Origin: an uncultured Eubacteriales bacterium
GTDB lineage: Bacteria; Bacillota; Clostridia; Oscillospirales; Acutalibacteraceae
Reading direction: 5' to 3'
Length of the DNA: 64,000 nt
NCBI GenBank assembly: GCA_951801675.1
Contig: CATONX010000009.1
Span: 1-64,000, forward strand
The first letter of the stretch is position 1; each line of letters starts with the position of its first letter. Shown one piece after another: positions 23,158-30,465 of this stretch. The position numbers were made by a program, and so were the translations under genes. The notes under the pieces were generated by a model that was given only the letters and a program-made list of their open reading frames with translations, made no database searches and was not told where the DNA came from.

Positions 23158-24399
23158 TTACCTGCCTCCAATCATAACCGGGCCGATTGACTCCCGCCCA
23201 AATACTTCCATACAAAAATAGCGGGTAGCGTCCGGCCCGTGATCGTTTACCTTCAACGGCTTGTCTTCGCCGTGTTCTGACGCTTTTTCATCCCAGACAT
23301 AGGACTCCATTTCCCGGATGGTATTTACGCAATTGCGGCAAAACTTGATTCTTCCGCTCTTGAGTGCGGTTGCAGTTACGCGGATTCCATCCAGCACCGC
23401 ATTATCGGCAGGGACAACGATAAATCGGCCGTGCCGGTCAATGGTTGTTATCATAGACGCGGCGGACGGGTCGACGATGACCTCCTCAATCGCCCGCCCG
23501 TCCGTTAGCTCTTCCAATGATGCATAGTGCTCTTCATCGGTTTTTTGCCCTTTTTCGCGACCGGAATAGTAATACTCGTTAACGGCATACCATACGCCGT
23601 TGTAATTCTCCCAGGCCAGTGCGGCGGTGGGGTTCTGCGTTCCGTAGTCCATCGAAACATATCGCTTAATACAAAAACCAGACGGCGGCGCGTCGACAAC
23701 ATGCAGGCTTCGGTCAAACATGTCGTAAATGCGGCCCTCCGCCATAACCCAGCGGCCAAGTACATAGCGTTCGTAAAACACGCCTGTGTACTGCGTCTTG
23801 TACCGGTCCAGCACTTCTTGTGAAAGACTTGGATTGTCCTCCATGAGAAAATGAAGATACTGCTTGCTCTTTTTCTTCTCCTTGTCCACAATCCATTCTT
23901 CGTAGAACCAGTGAGCGGGATTCTCCGGGTTGCAATTAAACCAGAACCGCGAGCCATCCACAGAGCACCGGGCGAGCGCCTGCTCTACAAACGAGCGGGG
24001 CATGAGCGCTACCTCGTCAAGCATGACGCCGCCAAGGGTGATACCCTGGATCAGTTGATAGGAGGATTCGTCCTTGCCGCCAAACACATATATGTAATTA
24101 GTTTTGCTTCCTTTCGTCACCGTCATAAGGTGATTGGAGGCCGAATATTTTAGCGAGAACCCATTTTTGGGGAAATAGGTCATTCCAATCAGCGGGACAA
24201 TCACGTTGCGTTCCGCGCTCTTTACAGACTTGCCGCAGATCGCAAAATTCGTTCCGTCGAACTCATGCATGACCCACAAAAGAAACGACAGCGCCATTAC
24301 ACTGGTCTTGCCAGAGCGAACGGCGCCGTCGCAAATAAGCGCGGTTTTATTGGTTCTCGGGAATGTCAGTATCTGTTTCTGTTTCTTCGATAAACCCAT
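23158..24399 (-). CDS. Terminase large subunit
   Basis: The 413-residue packaging motor has an ATPase domain with Walker A DGAVRSGKTSV (about 24-34) and Walker B GGVMLDEVALM, and a C-terminal nuclease domain with SMDYGTQNPTAALAW. The start at 24399 is required to keep the N-terminal part of the ATPase fold, which makes an overlap of 53 nt with the upstream small-subunit gene. Confidence 0.93.
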   Translation of the reverse strand: MGLSKKQKQILTFPRTNKTALICDGAVRSGKTSVMALSFLLWVMHEFDGTNFAICGKSVKSAERNVIVPLIGMTYFPKNGFSLKYSASNHLMTVTKGSKTNYIYVFGGKDESSYQLIQGITLGGVMLDEVALMPRSFVEQALARCSVDGSRFWFNCNPENPAHWFYEEWIVDKEKKKSKQYLHFLMEDNPSLSQEVLDRYKTQYTGVFYERYVLGRWVMAEGRIYDMFDRSLHVVDAPPSGFCIKRYVSMDYGTQNPTAALAWENYNGVWYAVNEYYYSGREKGQKTDEEHYASLEELTDGRAIEEVIVDPSAASMITTIDRHGRFIVVPADNAVLDGIRVTATALKSGRIKFCRNCVNTIREMESYVWDEKASEHGEDKPLKVNDHGPDATRYFCMEVFGRESIGPVMIGGR

Positions 24400-24778
24400 T
24401 TTCCACCTCGTTGTAAATGGATGCGGTAAGAGGATCGTCCTCGCGTTCGTTGACCGGCAGCGCAGCTTGTAAGCCTTCGCCGGCGGTGTCGCGAAGAAAT
24501 TCCGTGGCTCGAATATCGCCTTTGAGCCCCTTATTTAAGGCAGCGACCAACAGCGCCATTTGGTTGTTCATATCCGTTTTCTTTATCCCAAGCTCGCTTA
24601 ACAAGTCAGTAACCTTGGGGTTTTTAACCTGTAAACCCAGCAGCATCTGTGCGGCCTCTCGCATGGCTTTCTTTTTACGGCGCGTTTTGCCGCTTGCCTG
24701 CCCGGCTTTTTTTGCAATTTCTCGCCGTTCTTCCTCTGTTCGCTCATTGAACGGGATTAAGTTCTTTTCGTTTGCCAA
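24347..24778 (-). CDS. Terminase small subunit-like protein (DUF5681-type)
   Basis: The 143-residue protein is basic at the N-terminus (GQASGKTRRKKKAMREAAQM), with a helical centre and acidic C-terminus. It matches small proteins annotated as terminase small subunits just ahead of large terminases in Clostridia phages. The overlap with the large subunit suggests coupled translation. The DNA recognition role is inferred. Confidence 0.72.
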   Translation of the reverse strand: MANEKNLIPFNERTEEERREIAKKAGQASGKTRRKKKAMREAAQMLLGLQVKNPKVTDLLSELGIKKTDMNNQMALLVAALNKGLKGDIRATEFLRDTAGEGLQAALPVNEREDDPLTASIYNEVENGFIEETETDTDIPENQ

Positions 24779-24803
24779 CGATCACCACCATCCGTTATTT
24801 TCA

Positions 24804-24832
24804 TTGATTTTTTGTACAAAATATGATATAAT
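24804..24832 (+). promoter_or_regulatory. Promoter of the ASCH gene
   Basis: TTGATT (24804-24809) and TATAAT (24827-24832) are 17 bp apart, followed by an A+T-rich leader. Confidence 0.7.
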
Positions 24833-24862
24833 TAATAAAATATATTGAGGGGGCGAAAACCC

Positions 24863-25258
24863 TTGAAAGCCTTGTCGCTACGCCCTTATTGGGCAACGGA
24901 AATGCTGTGCGGAAACAAAACAATCGAGTGCCGTGCATGGAAAACCGATTATCGAGGCGACTTGATTATCTGTTCTAGCGCAAAACGAGAGCCTGGATGT
25001 ATTTCAGGGCACGCGCTGCTCATTTGCAAGCTCGTATCCATCGAGCCTTTCACAAAAAAGCATCTGAAACAAGCAGGTATGGAAGAAATGCCGGAAAAGC
25101 CGTCTTATGCTTGGATCCTGGATGATATGCGTGTAATATACCCCGTACCCGTAAAAGGTAAACTGCATTTGTTTGATCTCGATATTGCCCCGACGGTTAT
25201 ACCGGAATCCATATCTGACGAAGAACTCTGCGCTATCTTTGACCCGCTATACGCCTGA
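24863..25258 (+). CDS. ASCH-domain (PUA-like) cargo protein
   Basis: The 131-residue protein begins MKALSLRPYWATEMLCGNKT, the standard N-terminus of ASCH domains (K-A-L-S-L-x-P...E-x-R). TTG 24863 is chosen because GAGGGGG lies 9 nt upstream and homology starts there. ASCH domains bind RNA or modified nucleotides. The gene faces against the terminase operon, with its own promoter and a terminator lying inside the convergent ParB-like gene. Confidence 0.82.
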   Translation: MKALSLRPYWATEMLCGNKTIECRAWKTDYRGDLIICSSAKREPGCISGHALLICKLVSIEPFTKKHLKQAGMEEMPEKPSYAWILDDMRVIYPVPVKGKLHLFDLDIAPTVIPESISDEELCAIFDPLYA

Positions 25259-25901
25259 TTTCGTCAGCCGTTATGTATTCTTCCGTGCGTGGCACGGAGA
25301 TTTCCTTGAAAAACTCGGTGCGGTCCTGTTCGTTCTCAAACACTACAACCGCATACCAGTTGATGTTGTTTCTTTCCTGAAGGCGCTCGGCGCCTTTTTT
25401 TCTTGCCTCTTTAACCTTCTCAATATCCTGCTTCATTTGCGCAGCGTCAGGCTCTTCAAAGAGCTTCGAAAATCGGTCATCTCCATCGAACATGAAATCA
25501 ATGTCCGTTTGGGTAAAGCCCATATCATCAAAGGTTAAGTCGAAATCTTCGGCCATGGAAGCGAGTTTATCCAAGTCCCAGTCGCCTTGCATGGATGGAT
25601 TGTTTAACTGTACGTTCAGTTCAGCCTCTTCCTGCTCGTCAACGTCCACCACGCATACGGTCAGCTCATAATCATCGGATCGTTCCAAGGCATCCAGCTG
25701 CTCCAGGCGCTGGTGCCCGCCGACCAAATTCCCTGTTCGCTTGTTCCAGGTAAGCGCCGAAACCAAGCCGTGCTTCTTAATAGCGGATTTCAGCCTTCTT
25801 TTTGCGCCTTGATCCATGATTCGCGGGTTATATGGCGCGTTTTTAATATCCTTGCGGCTTATGGTTTCTGTATCATACGCCTGATATTTACTTTTCGCCA
25901 T
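25233..25901 (-). CDS. ParB-like nuclease-domain protein (IbrB-like)
   Basis: The 222-residue protein has a ParB/Srx-type N-terminal domain (KNAPYNPRIMDQGAKRRLKS... GNLVGGHQRLEQLDALE) at about 18-75. It overlaps the PAPS reductase-like gene by 14 nt. The pair resembles the IbrB/IbrA pair known from coliphages and many Firmicutes prophages. The biochemical role is not established; DNA modification or transcription control are both possible. It overlaps the convergent ASCH gene by 26 nt. Confidence 0.8.
   Translation of the reverse strand: MAKSKYQAYDTETISRKDIKNAPYNPRIMDQGAKRRLKSAIKKHGLVSALTWNKRTGNLVGGHQRLEQLDALERSDDYELTVCVVDVDEQEEAELNVQLNNPSMQGDWDLDKLASMAEDFDLTFDDMGFTQTDIDFMFDGDDRFSKLFEEPDAAQMKQDIEKVKEARKKGAERLQERNNINWYAVVVFENEQDRTEFFKEISVPRTEEYITADEIRRIAGQR
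25382..25401 (+). terminator. Terminator of the ASCH gene inside the ParB-like gene
   Basis: GGCGC and GCGCC arms with a 3-nt loop are followed by seven T on the plus strand (25395-25401). The hairpin is about 120 bp past the ASCH stop and lies within the opposing coding sequence. Confidence 0.6.
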
Positions 25902-26553
25902 ATCTCACATACCTTTCCACACTGGCCCCAGCAAAAGGATACACACGGAGAATCCGCTCATAATCCTCTGGGAAGCGCTCTTTCACCATGGAGAGCTCTC
26001 TGCCTTCCAAGCTTTTGAAGCTGAACCCCATTGATTTGCTGTCCTGGCCCAATTTCAGCTTTTTGTATTTGATGTAATCGTATATTTCGCGTTTCGTCCA
26101 ATACGCCACCGGATAGAAGCGACCGCGTTTTCGGTCGATGCTTCCGGTTCTTTTTATCATGGCGCGCCGGACGATGCTATCATTGATTCGTTCGCCGGCC
26201 GCAATCCATACGGCGCCGGTTTCTTCGCGCAAGTAATTGTAGATATCTGTAATAGAGATAATCGGAACTTCCAAATCGTAGTTTCGGAAAGTTCCATACC
26301 GCATAAAACTGGACGTATCAAAATGAGGAAGCCGGATAATTTTTACACCGTACTTGTTTTCATACCAGGTTAGAAGTTGTTCCTGGAAAGATAAACCCGG
26401 TGCGATATACATAAAAAACGGGATAACTTTTCTGAAATACCGACAGCATAGATCCAAAGTCACAACACTGTCCTTGCCACCTGAAAAGGCAACAAGGACA
26501 GTGTCCGTAATTTTAGCTTGTGTCTTTATGCTGTCAAACAGCACATTTGACAC
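25888..26553 (-). CDS. PAPS reductase-family PP-loop protein (IbrA-like)
   Basis: The 221-residue protein carries the PP-loop SGGKDS near residues 24-29, used to bind ATP/AMP in adenylate-forming enzymes. Other family features are ISITDIYNYLREETGAVWIA and the RFYPVAYWTKREIYDYIK segment. It starts at GTG 26553, 2 nt after the stop of the Arg-rich gene. With the ParB-like partner it forms an IbrA/IbrB-like pair. Cysteines of true sulfate reductases are lacking, so sulfur assimilation is unlikely. Confidence 0.82.
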   Translation of the reverse strand: MSNVLFDSIKTQAKITDTVLVAFSGGKDSVVTLDLCCRYFRKVIPFFMYIAPGLSFQEQLLTWYENKYGVKIIRLPHFDTSSFMRYGTFRNYDLEVPIISITDIYNYLREETGAVWIAAGERINDSIVRRAMIKRTGSIDRKRGRFYPVAYWTKREIYDYIKYKKLKLGQDSKSMGFSFKSLEGRELSMVKERFPEDYERILRVYPFAGASVERYVRYGEK

Positions 26554-26555
26554 GT

Positions 26556-26687
26556 TTAACCCCCTCCGCCGCCGGACGACTTTCTGCGGTAGACATTTCT
26601 TACTTCTCTGCGGCGTCTGTTCGTGTTCACATTTCGCCTAGTTACACCGGTTGTACGATTTATCCGTCTCTGGATAGCTGTAGGCAT
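26556..26687 (-). CDS. 43-residue arginine-rich peptide
   Basis: ATG 26687 is preceded by AAAGGAGGTGAGCAA, an excellent ribosome site. The peptide reads MPTAIQRRINRTTGVTRRNV followed by an RRRREVRNVYRRKSSGGGGG-like end, with 13 arginines and a glycine tail. It lies between a terminator and the PP-loop gene. The strong charge suggests nucleic-acid binding. I do not recognise a family. Confidence 0.6.
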   Translation of the reverse strand: MPTAIQRRINRTTGVTRRNVNTNRRRREVRNVYRRKSSGGGGG

Positions 26688-26713
26688 TTGCTCACCTCCT
26701 TTCGTGGTGTATC

Positions 26714-27023
26714 AAAAAAGCGCCCCGCAATGCAGGACGCTAAGAAAGCGTGTGCCCCGTGAACTCACCTGATCTCCGGATCGTGGGGGCGGTTACCGTC
26801 ATGGGGCTGTTCGGTCGCCGGTCTATTCCCGGCTGCCAGAGGGTCCCATCGTTTTTGTACAGAGTTGACTGACCCACACCCTATACTCTGTTGGTGACCG
26901 TCATAACCCGGACGGCCAACGGGTGAAGAAGGAGATGAAGAGGAGTGGCACCGTATTGTCCAATCGGCCCGCCCGGTGCTGGCGAGAGGTGGGATTTCCT
27001 GTTGTTCGGTTCCCACTGCTTAC
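26714..27023 (-). ncRNA. Candidate structured leader RNA of the late operon
   Basis: This is 310 nt without a convincing gene, folded on the minus strand into successive stems: GTGGGA/TCCCAC, GCACCG/CGGTGC, GTTGG-CCGTC/GACGG-CCAAC, CAGAGT/ACTCTG, GCCGG/CCGGC and an outer GCCCC/GGGGC enclosing GATC/GATC. It ends in a terminator, AGCGTCCTGC/GCGGGGCGCT plus TTTTTT (26741-26714). Two U-G pairs in the terminator exist only on the minus strand. The only -10-like box is CATAAT near 27034-27029 with a poor -35, so an activator may be required. It may be a lambda-6S-like terminated late leader. Confidence 0.55.
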
Positions 27024-27059
27024 ATTATGCCATAGAGCGACCGAACGAAGCGAACAAGT

Positions 27060-27455
27060 TTAGTTTTTCTCCAAAAATCGATTGTGCGCCATTCGCACCC
27101 CGTCAGCCGTATTCCCTCCACCGATACTAAAAGCCACCTGGGTCCAGCTCATGCCGTTTACGTACCGCAATGATAGGATTTGTCGCATCTGGGAGTCCTC
27201 TATGGTGGCTATGTACCGGTTTAGGCGATTGAGCTCATACCAGCATTTTTGGATGCTTAATTCAATTAACGCCCGAAGGTCTGCGATTTCTGCTGCGCAT
27301 GCTCCCACTTTATCAGACACCCCGGAACCCCACGGCAGCCCCGTTATCTTGGCCGTGGAGGAAAGTGCGGCATCTTCAAGCTCTTTCAGCCGTTTTTGCA
27401 GCCTCTCAATCTCCCGGTTGAGATAATAAAGCTGTGAAAGTTCGTGTTTTGTCAC
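27060..27455 (-). CDS. DUF1492 / RinA-like late transcription regulator
   Basis: The 131-residue protein has an N-terminal coiled coil (LYYLNREIERLQKRLKELED) and a C-terminal sigma-70 region 4-like helix-turn-helix (MRQILSLRYVNGMSWTQVAF... ADGVRMAHNRFLEK). This is the pattern of RinA/ArpU-type activators of phage late genes. It is the last early gene, ending directly before the late leader. It starts at GTG 27455, in a 4-nt overlap with the gene above it. Confidence 0.8.
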   Translation of the reverse strand: MTKHELSQLYYLNREIERLQKRLKELEDAALSSTAKITGLPWGSGVSDKVGACAAEIADLRALIELSIQKCWYELNRLNRYIATIEDSQMRQILSLRYVNGMSWTQVAFSIGGGNTADGVRMAHNRFLEKN

Positions 27456-27649
27456 TCGTGCTCCTCCTCAAACGCCTTCATTTCCCGCCGTGCCTGCTTT
27501 GCTCTGGCCTTCTGCCGGCGGGCAGCCTCCCGGCGCTTGTCTGCCTCGACCTCCGACGGCGTGCGGATGACCCGCATATGCTCACAGGTTGCCCGGCACA
27601 TACAGCCGTTGAGCCATTCGCACCCGTCTACCATGCAGATCACCTTCAC
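27452..27649 (-). CDS. Small Cys-rich phage protein with charged helix
   Basis: The 65-residue protein has four Cys in the first 22 residues (ICMVDGCEWLNGCMCRATCE) and then a long Arg/Lys/Glu helix. A small zinc-binding fold is likely. It starts at GTG 27649, overlapping the XRE gene by 4 nt, and overlaps the next gene by 4 nt. No known function. Confidence 0.6.
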   Translation of the reverse strand: MKVICMVDGCEWLNGCMCRATCEHMRVIRTPSEVEADKRREAARRQKARAKQARREMKAFEEEHE

Positions 27650-27852
27650 GTGTCGTCCCTCCCAGCTAGATAATCGAGAGAGACGCCGAAGTAATCCGCC
27701 AGCCAGATGAGGTAGGGCAACCTCGGCTCTGTTCTGTCGGATGCATATCGATATAACATGGCGATACTAATCCCTGTTTCCTTTTCCATCCGGGAATAGG
27801 AGACCCCTTTCGCCTTTTTGAGCTCCCTCAGCCTCTGCGCGAATGTCGTCAT
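27646..27852 (-). CDS. XRE-family regulator, early region
   Basis: The 68-residue protein is a lone helix-turn-helix domain (LKKAKGVSYSRMEKETGISI, then PRLPYLIWLADYFGVSLDYL). It overlaps the Dam gene by 4 nt (ATGA). Placed near the end of the early operon, it could time early-to-late switching. Its operator is not evident. Confidence 0.8.
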   Translation of the reverse strand: MTTFAQRLRELKKAKGVSYSRMEKETGISIAMLYRYASDRTEPRLPYLIWLADYFGVSLDYLAGRDDT

Positions 27853-28301
27853 CCTTGCCGCCCTCCTCGGTAAACAACAACCATGCTCGGAAACGGCGCA
27901 CTATATTTCGCTCCGACAAATTTTAAACGTCCTCTGACAAACCTGATTTCCGCCTTGCCATATATGTACTTGTGAAATGCAGCTGTATCCGTTCTTGCCG
28001 GTATGAGCATGACCACTGTCGTTCCGGGCTTTTTTGACTCGTCATAGCATTTTTTAATCCAATCCGCTTGTCCGGGTTTGCCTTTGCGAGCGGCGGAATA
28101 TGGCGGATTACAAAAAACCGTTTCGCCGCCCCAGCTTTTTGATAGCCCGTCGTCTAACTCTGTGTAGTATCTATTACATTTGTGATTATTATCGTTTGCG
28201 CATGGATCTAATGTAAATTGAAATTCTCGGTCAAGCTTAGCAAAAAACTCCTGAGGCGTTTCCCAGTCGTCTTTGCCGCTTGATAATAGCACTTTGTTCA
28301 T
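27849..28301 (-). CDS. Phage DNA N-6-adenine methyltransferase (Dam)
   Basis: The 150-residue enzyme belongs to the phage Dam family: DDWETPQEFFAKLDREFQFT, DPCANDNNHK and the catalytic NPPYS. It would methylate adenine in phage or host DNA, giving protection against restriction. The start at 28301 follows GGGAGGGCGGCAAGG. The same sequence motif recurs at this gene's own end, where it provides the ribosome site of the next gene. Confidence 0.85.
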   Translation of the reverse strand: MNKVLLSSGKDDWETPQEFFAKLDREFQFTLDPCANDNNHKCNRYYTELDDGLSKSWGGETVFCNPPYSAARKGKPGQADWIKKCYDESKKPGTTVVMLIPARTDTAAFHKYIYGKAEIRFVRGRLKFVGAKYSAPFPSMVVVYRGGRQG

Positions 28302-28381
28302 CCTTGCCGCCCTCCCACAAATACAGCCATAACAAAGACCCCGAAACATGCACCTACTACAAGGCCAGCGAGAAAAATCAT
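28298..28381 (-). CDS. 27-residue single-pass membrane peptide
   Basis: ATG 28381 follows GGAGGTAGAGCC. The peptide MIFLAGLVVGACFGVFVMAV ends FVGGRQG and is one hydrophobic helix, like DUF3789-type peptides of Clostridia phages. It overlaps the Dam start by 4 nt. The function is unknown. Confidence 0.65.
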   Translation of the reverse strand: MIFLAGLVVGACFGVFVMAVFVGGRQG

Positions 28382-28395
28382 GGCTCTACCTCCAT

Positions 28396-28824
28396 TCATA
28401 GGACCTTGCCGCCATGCCGATATGGTCTGGTTTTGTTGTATTCGTGCTTTCGGGTAATGATGTCCTCAATATCGATTCCCGCTTTGCCGCAATAATCCAG
28501 GATGCGCAGGATGCAATCAGCAAGTTCTGCGGCGATGCCTTCGGGCTTTTTGCTACGATAATCGCAGTGCAGCGCATTTTTTTGCGCGCACTCTGACGTT
28601 TCCTCGCTACCACAGATGGTAATAATCCCTTCCAGGGCATTTTCTGCGTAGCAGTCGTAGCATTCAAACCACTCTAACGGATGACCTTTTCTGTATTCCT
28701 CCAACGCTTCGGACAACTCAGAATGACAAAGGGCGATCACATCCCCGAAGCTAGGTTTATCGTCCCACCAGCCGTGAGTGACGGCGTTTTCGTGTACTTC
28801 TTTCGCGAATTCGGTTAGGTTCAT
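28396..28824 (-). CDS. MazG-like nucleotide pyrophosphohydrolase
   Basis: The 142-residue protein starts at 28824 (MNLTEFAKEVHENAVTHGWW) with GGAGG upstream. Metal-binding motifs HSELSEALEEYR and ELADCILRILDYC match the all-alpha NTP pyrophosphatase (MazG) superfamily. Phage MazG enzymes adjust nucleotide pools or alarmone levels during replication. A Cys-rich insert (CYDCYAEN...CGSEETSECAQ) lies between the motifs. Confidence 0.82.
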   Translation of the reverse strand: MNLTEFAKEVHENAVTHGWWDDKPSFGDVIALCHSELSEALEEYRKGHPLEWFECYDCYAENALEGIITICGSEETSECAQKNALHCDYRSKKPEGIAAELADCILRILDYCGKAGIDIEDIITRKHEYNKTRPYRHGGKVL

Positions 28825-28838
28825 TTTTGATCCTCCAA

Positions 28839-28991
28839 TCAAAGTTTAATGCGTCGCACTTTTAAACATTTCCGGCAAATATACGTCTTGCGACGCTTCA
28901 TCGGCATTTCTGACCAGCAATCATACACTGCTATATTTCCGGCTTGCTCCCACTTGTGCTTGCAAAGTAATCTCCTGATCCAATCAATCAT
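28839..28991 (-). CDS. 50-residue zinc-finger-like phage protein
   Basis: ATG 28991 starts MIDWIRRLLCKHKWEQAGNI and the C-terminus has YICRKCLKVRRIKL. The CKHKW...CRKC set could bind one zinc ion and is a familiar shape among small phage proteins. It overlaps the XRE gene stop by 8 nt. Its function is unknown. Confidence 0.65.
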   Translation of the reverse strand: MIDWIRRLLCKHKWEQAGNIAVYDCWSEMPMKRRKTYICRKCLKVRRIKL

Positions 28992-29370
28992 TTCCGCCCC
29001 TTCTTTTCCCGTAGCCGCAGAAGTTATTTGGCGCTACGATCTTCGCCCCGCACTCGCAATAGTTGTGGCTTTCGATACATATCCATTCGACTTCCGGCGG
29101 CGAATTGATCTGGTGTATACAATATCCGCATTCTCCACAATGTACAACGTCCTTCGTCCTGGATGCTATGTTATCCACTCCCAGCAAATAATCCGTCGTA
29201 ACCCCAAAATAATCCGCCAGCTTAATGAGGATATCCAGGGGTGGGTTTGTCTTGCCGCGCTCGTAGTAGCTGTATGTGCTGCGGTGGATGTGCAGGGCGT
29301 CAGCTACATCCCGTTGTAGCAAACCCTCTTTGAGACGCAAATCGGTCAATCGATTTTGTAAGATTTCCAT
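28984..29370 (-). CDS. XRE regulator with C-terminal Cys cluster
   Basis: The 128-residue protein starts at 29370 with AGGAGG upstream. Residues 1-65 form an XRE domain (LRLKEGLLQRDVADALHIHR, PPLDILIKLADYFGVTTDYL). The C-terminal part has CGECGYC and CIESHNYCECG, likely a zinc knuckle pair. A regulator of replication or lysogeny genes is plausible. The divergent small gene at 29419 shares its upstream region. Confidence 0.78.
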   Translation of the reverse strand: MEILQNRLTDLRLKEGLLQRDVADALHIHRSTYSYYERGKTNPPLDILIKLADYFGVTTDYLLGVDNIASRTKDVVHCGECGYCIHQINSPPEVEWICIESHNYCECGAKIVAPNNFCGYGKRRGGND

Positions 29371-29418
29371 AGTCAATCCTCCTGATTGGGACATACTAAA
29401 ATGAAAGGTGGTGATATT

Positions 29419-29547
29419 ATGGCAAAGAAGGGTATGAAACGGGCTGAGGTTACTCATGTAAAACCCAGGAACGAAGTGGAGCCGGTTCCCGAGCTCCAGG
29501 GCAAAGTGAAAACCGGGAAAGAGAAGTCAAAACCCATTAAGCCTTAG
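29419..29547 (+). CDS. 42-residue basic small protein
   Basis: ATG 29419 follows AAAGGTGGTGATATT. The peptide (MAKKGMKRAEVTHVKPRNEV, then PVPELQGKVKTGKEK) is basic and proline-rich and resembles small conserved proteins often left out of annotations in Clostridia prophages. It is the only plus-strand gene in the early region and has its own terminator. The function is unknown. Confidence 0.65.
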   Translation: MAKKGMKRAEVTHVKPRNEVEPVPELQGKVKTGKEKSKPIKP

Positions 29548-29552
29548 CCTAG

Positions 29553-29574
29553 CGCCCCTTATGGGGCGTTTTTT
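29553..29574 (+). terminator. Terminator of the 42-residue gene
   Basis: CGCCCC (29553-29558) and GGGGCG (29563-29568) form a 6-bp stem followed by six T on the plus strand. Confidence 0.8.
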
Positions 29575-29578
29575 GCTA

Positions 29579-30037
29579 TTATCCCTCCAGCATCGGTAAC
29601 ATAGCTGGCATTTCTCCGGCGGTGTATGCCCGCTCAATTTGCGGTATCATAAACTGACCTACGGTCTGACCGCCCGGCAGGACAATGTTTGCCATAAACT
29701 CGGTGTCAAACTCCGAAATACCGCACTCCACTGCCTCTAATTTGGCCTGGATGACCAGTTTCAGCGCCCGCCACCGTTGCCGGCACGCTTGTTCCCACGC
29801 ATCATACTGGCTTTTTTCGGTGCGCTGTCTGCCTGTAGGCGTAAGCTCAAATTCTTCCCTGCGCGGGAGAGGAAGGATGAACTTGATTTGTCTCCCGCTC
29901 ATGCAAAACCCTATGAGAGCCTTGCCATTTGCCGTGGCATATGCAAAATTATCCGCGCCGTATCGGATCAAGACCCGCTCGATCTCTAGGCGTGATAACT
30001 CGCTGGATACTGTTGTGTTTTTTGCGTATTCTCCCAT
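29579..30037 (-). CDS. Conserved phage protein of unknown function
   Basis: The 152-residue protein (ELSRLEIERVLIRYGADNFA, CRQRWRALKLVIQAKLEAVE) is a type often found next to RusA in Firmicutes phages, but no activity is known. The start is GGAGAATACGCA-like (MGEYAKNTTVSS) and abuts the RusA stop. Alpha/beta fold without signal or membrane parts. Confidence 0.65.
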   Translation of the reverse strand: MGEYAKNTTVSSELSRLEIERVLIRYGADNFAYATANGKALIGFCMSGRQIKFILPLPRREEFELTPTGRQRTEKSQYDAWEQACRQRWRALKLVIQAKLEAVECGISEFDTEFMANIVLPGGQTVGQFMIPQIERAYTAGEMPAMLPMLEG

Positions 30038-30465
30038 TACTCTGCCTCCTCGATTTCCGTCAGGGTTACCGTGGTTTCGCCTGGTCCGTCCACATACGCC
30101 TTGCTCACGTGAGCCTCGACGATTTGCGCGTCGTCCCTGTAAGCAATCCCGTTTAGGGCGTCGCAGATGATTTTGCAGATGTTGTCACAGTCTGGCTTTT
30201 TGGCGGGGAGAATTTCTCTGCGCAGCATCTGCTCCCGTTTGCGTTTGCTTGCGCTCTTTGGAATTGGAAATCCAGCAAATATTAAGATTTCGATTGGGCC
30301 TTGCAATTTGATTACACTGCCCTCAGCTTGCAGGTATTTAATCCGGACCAATTCTTCGTAGGCGGCTGTTGCATCCGGGGTATAGCTGTGGACCTTCCCG
30401 TGGTTACGCACAATTCGCGGCCGCGCTTTTCCCTTTGGGGGCCCTGGTATCGTAAAGGTGATCAT
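30037..30465 (-). CDS. RusA-type Holliday junction resolvase
   Basis: The 142-residue protein starts MITFTIPGPPKGKARPRIVR and has the acidic catalytic set KPDCDNICKIICDALNGIAY and DDAQIVEAHVSKAY, diagnostic of RusA. It cuts four-way junctions during phage recombination and before packaging. It overlaps dnaB by 4 nt. Confidence 0.9.
   Translation of the reverse strand: MITFTIPGPPKGKARPRIVRNHGKVHSYTPDATAAYEELVRIKYLQAEGSVIKLQGPIEILIFAGFPIPKSASKRKREQMLRREILPAKKPDCDNICKIICDALNGIAYRDDAQIVEAHVSKAYVDGPGETTVTLTEIEEAE

Noticed and set aside
26765-27016. Open frame of 83 codons on the minus strand in the late leader
   Set aside because: Ser/Pro-rich, no ribosome site and no resemblance to a protein family; the stretch is better explained by RNA stems and a terminator.
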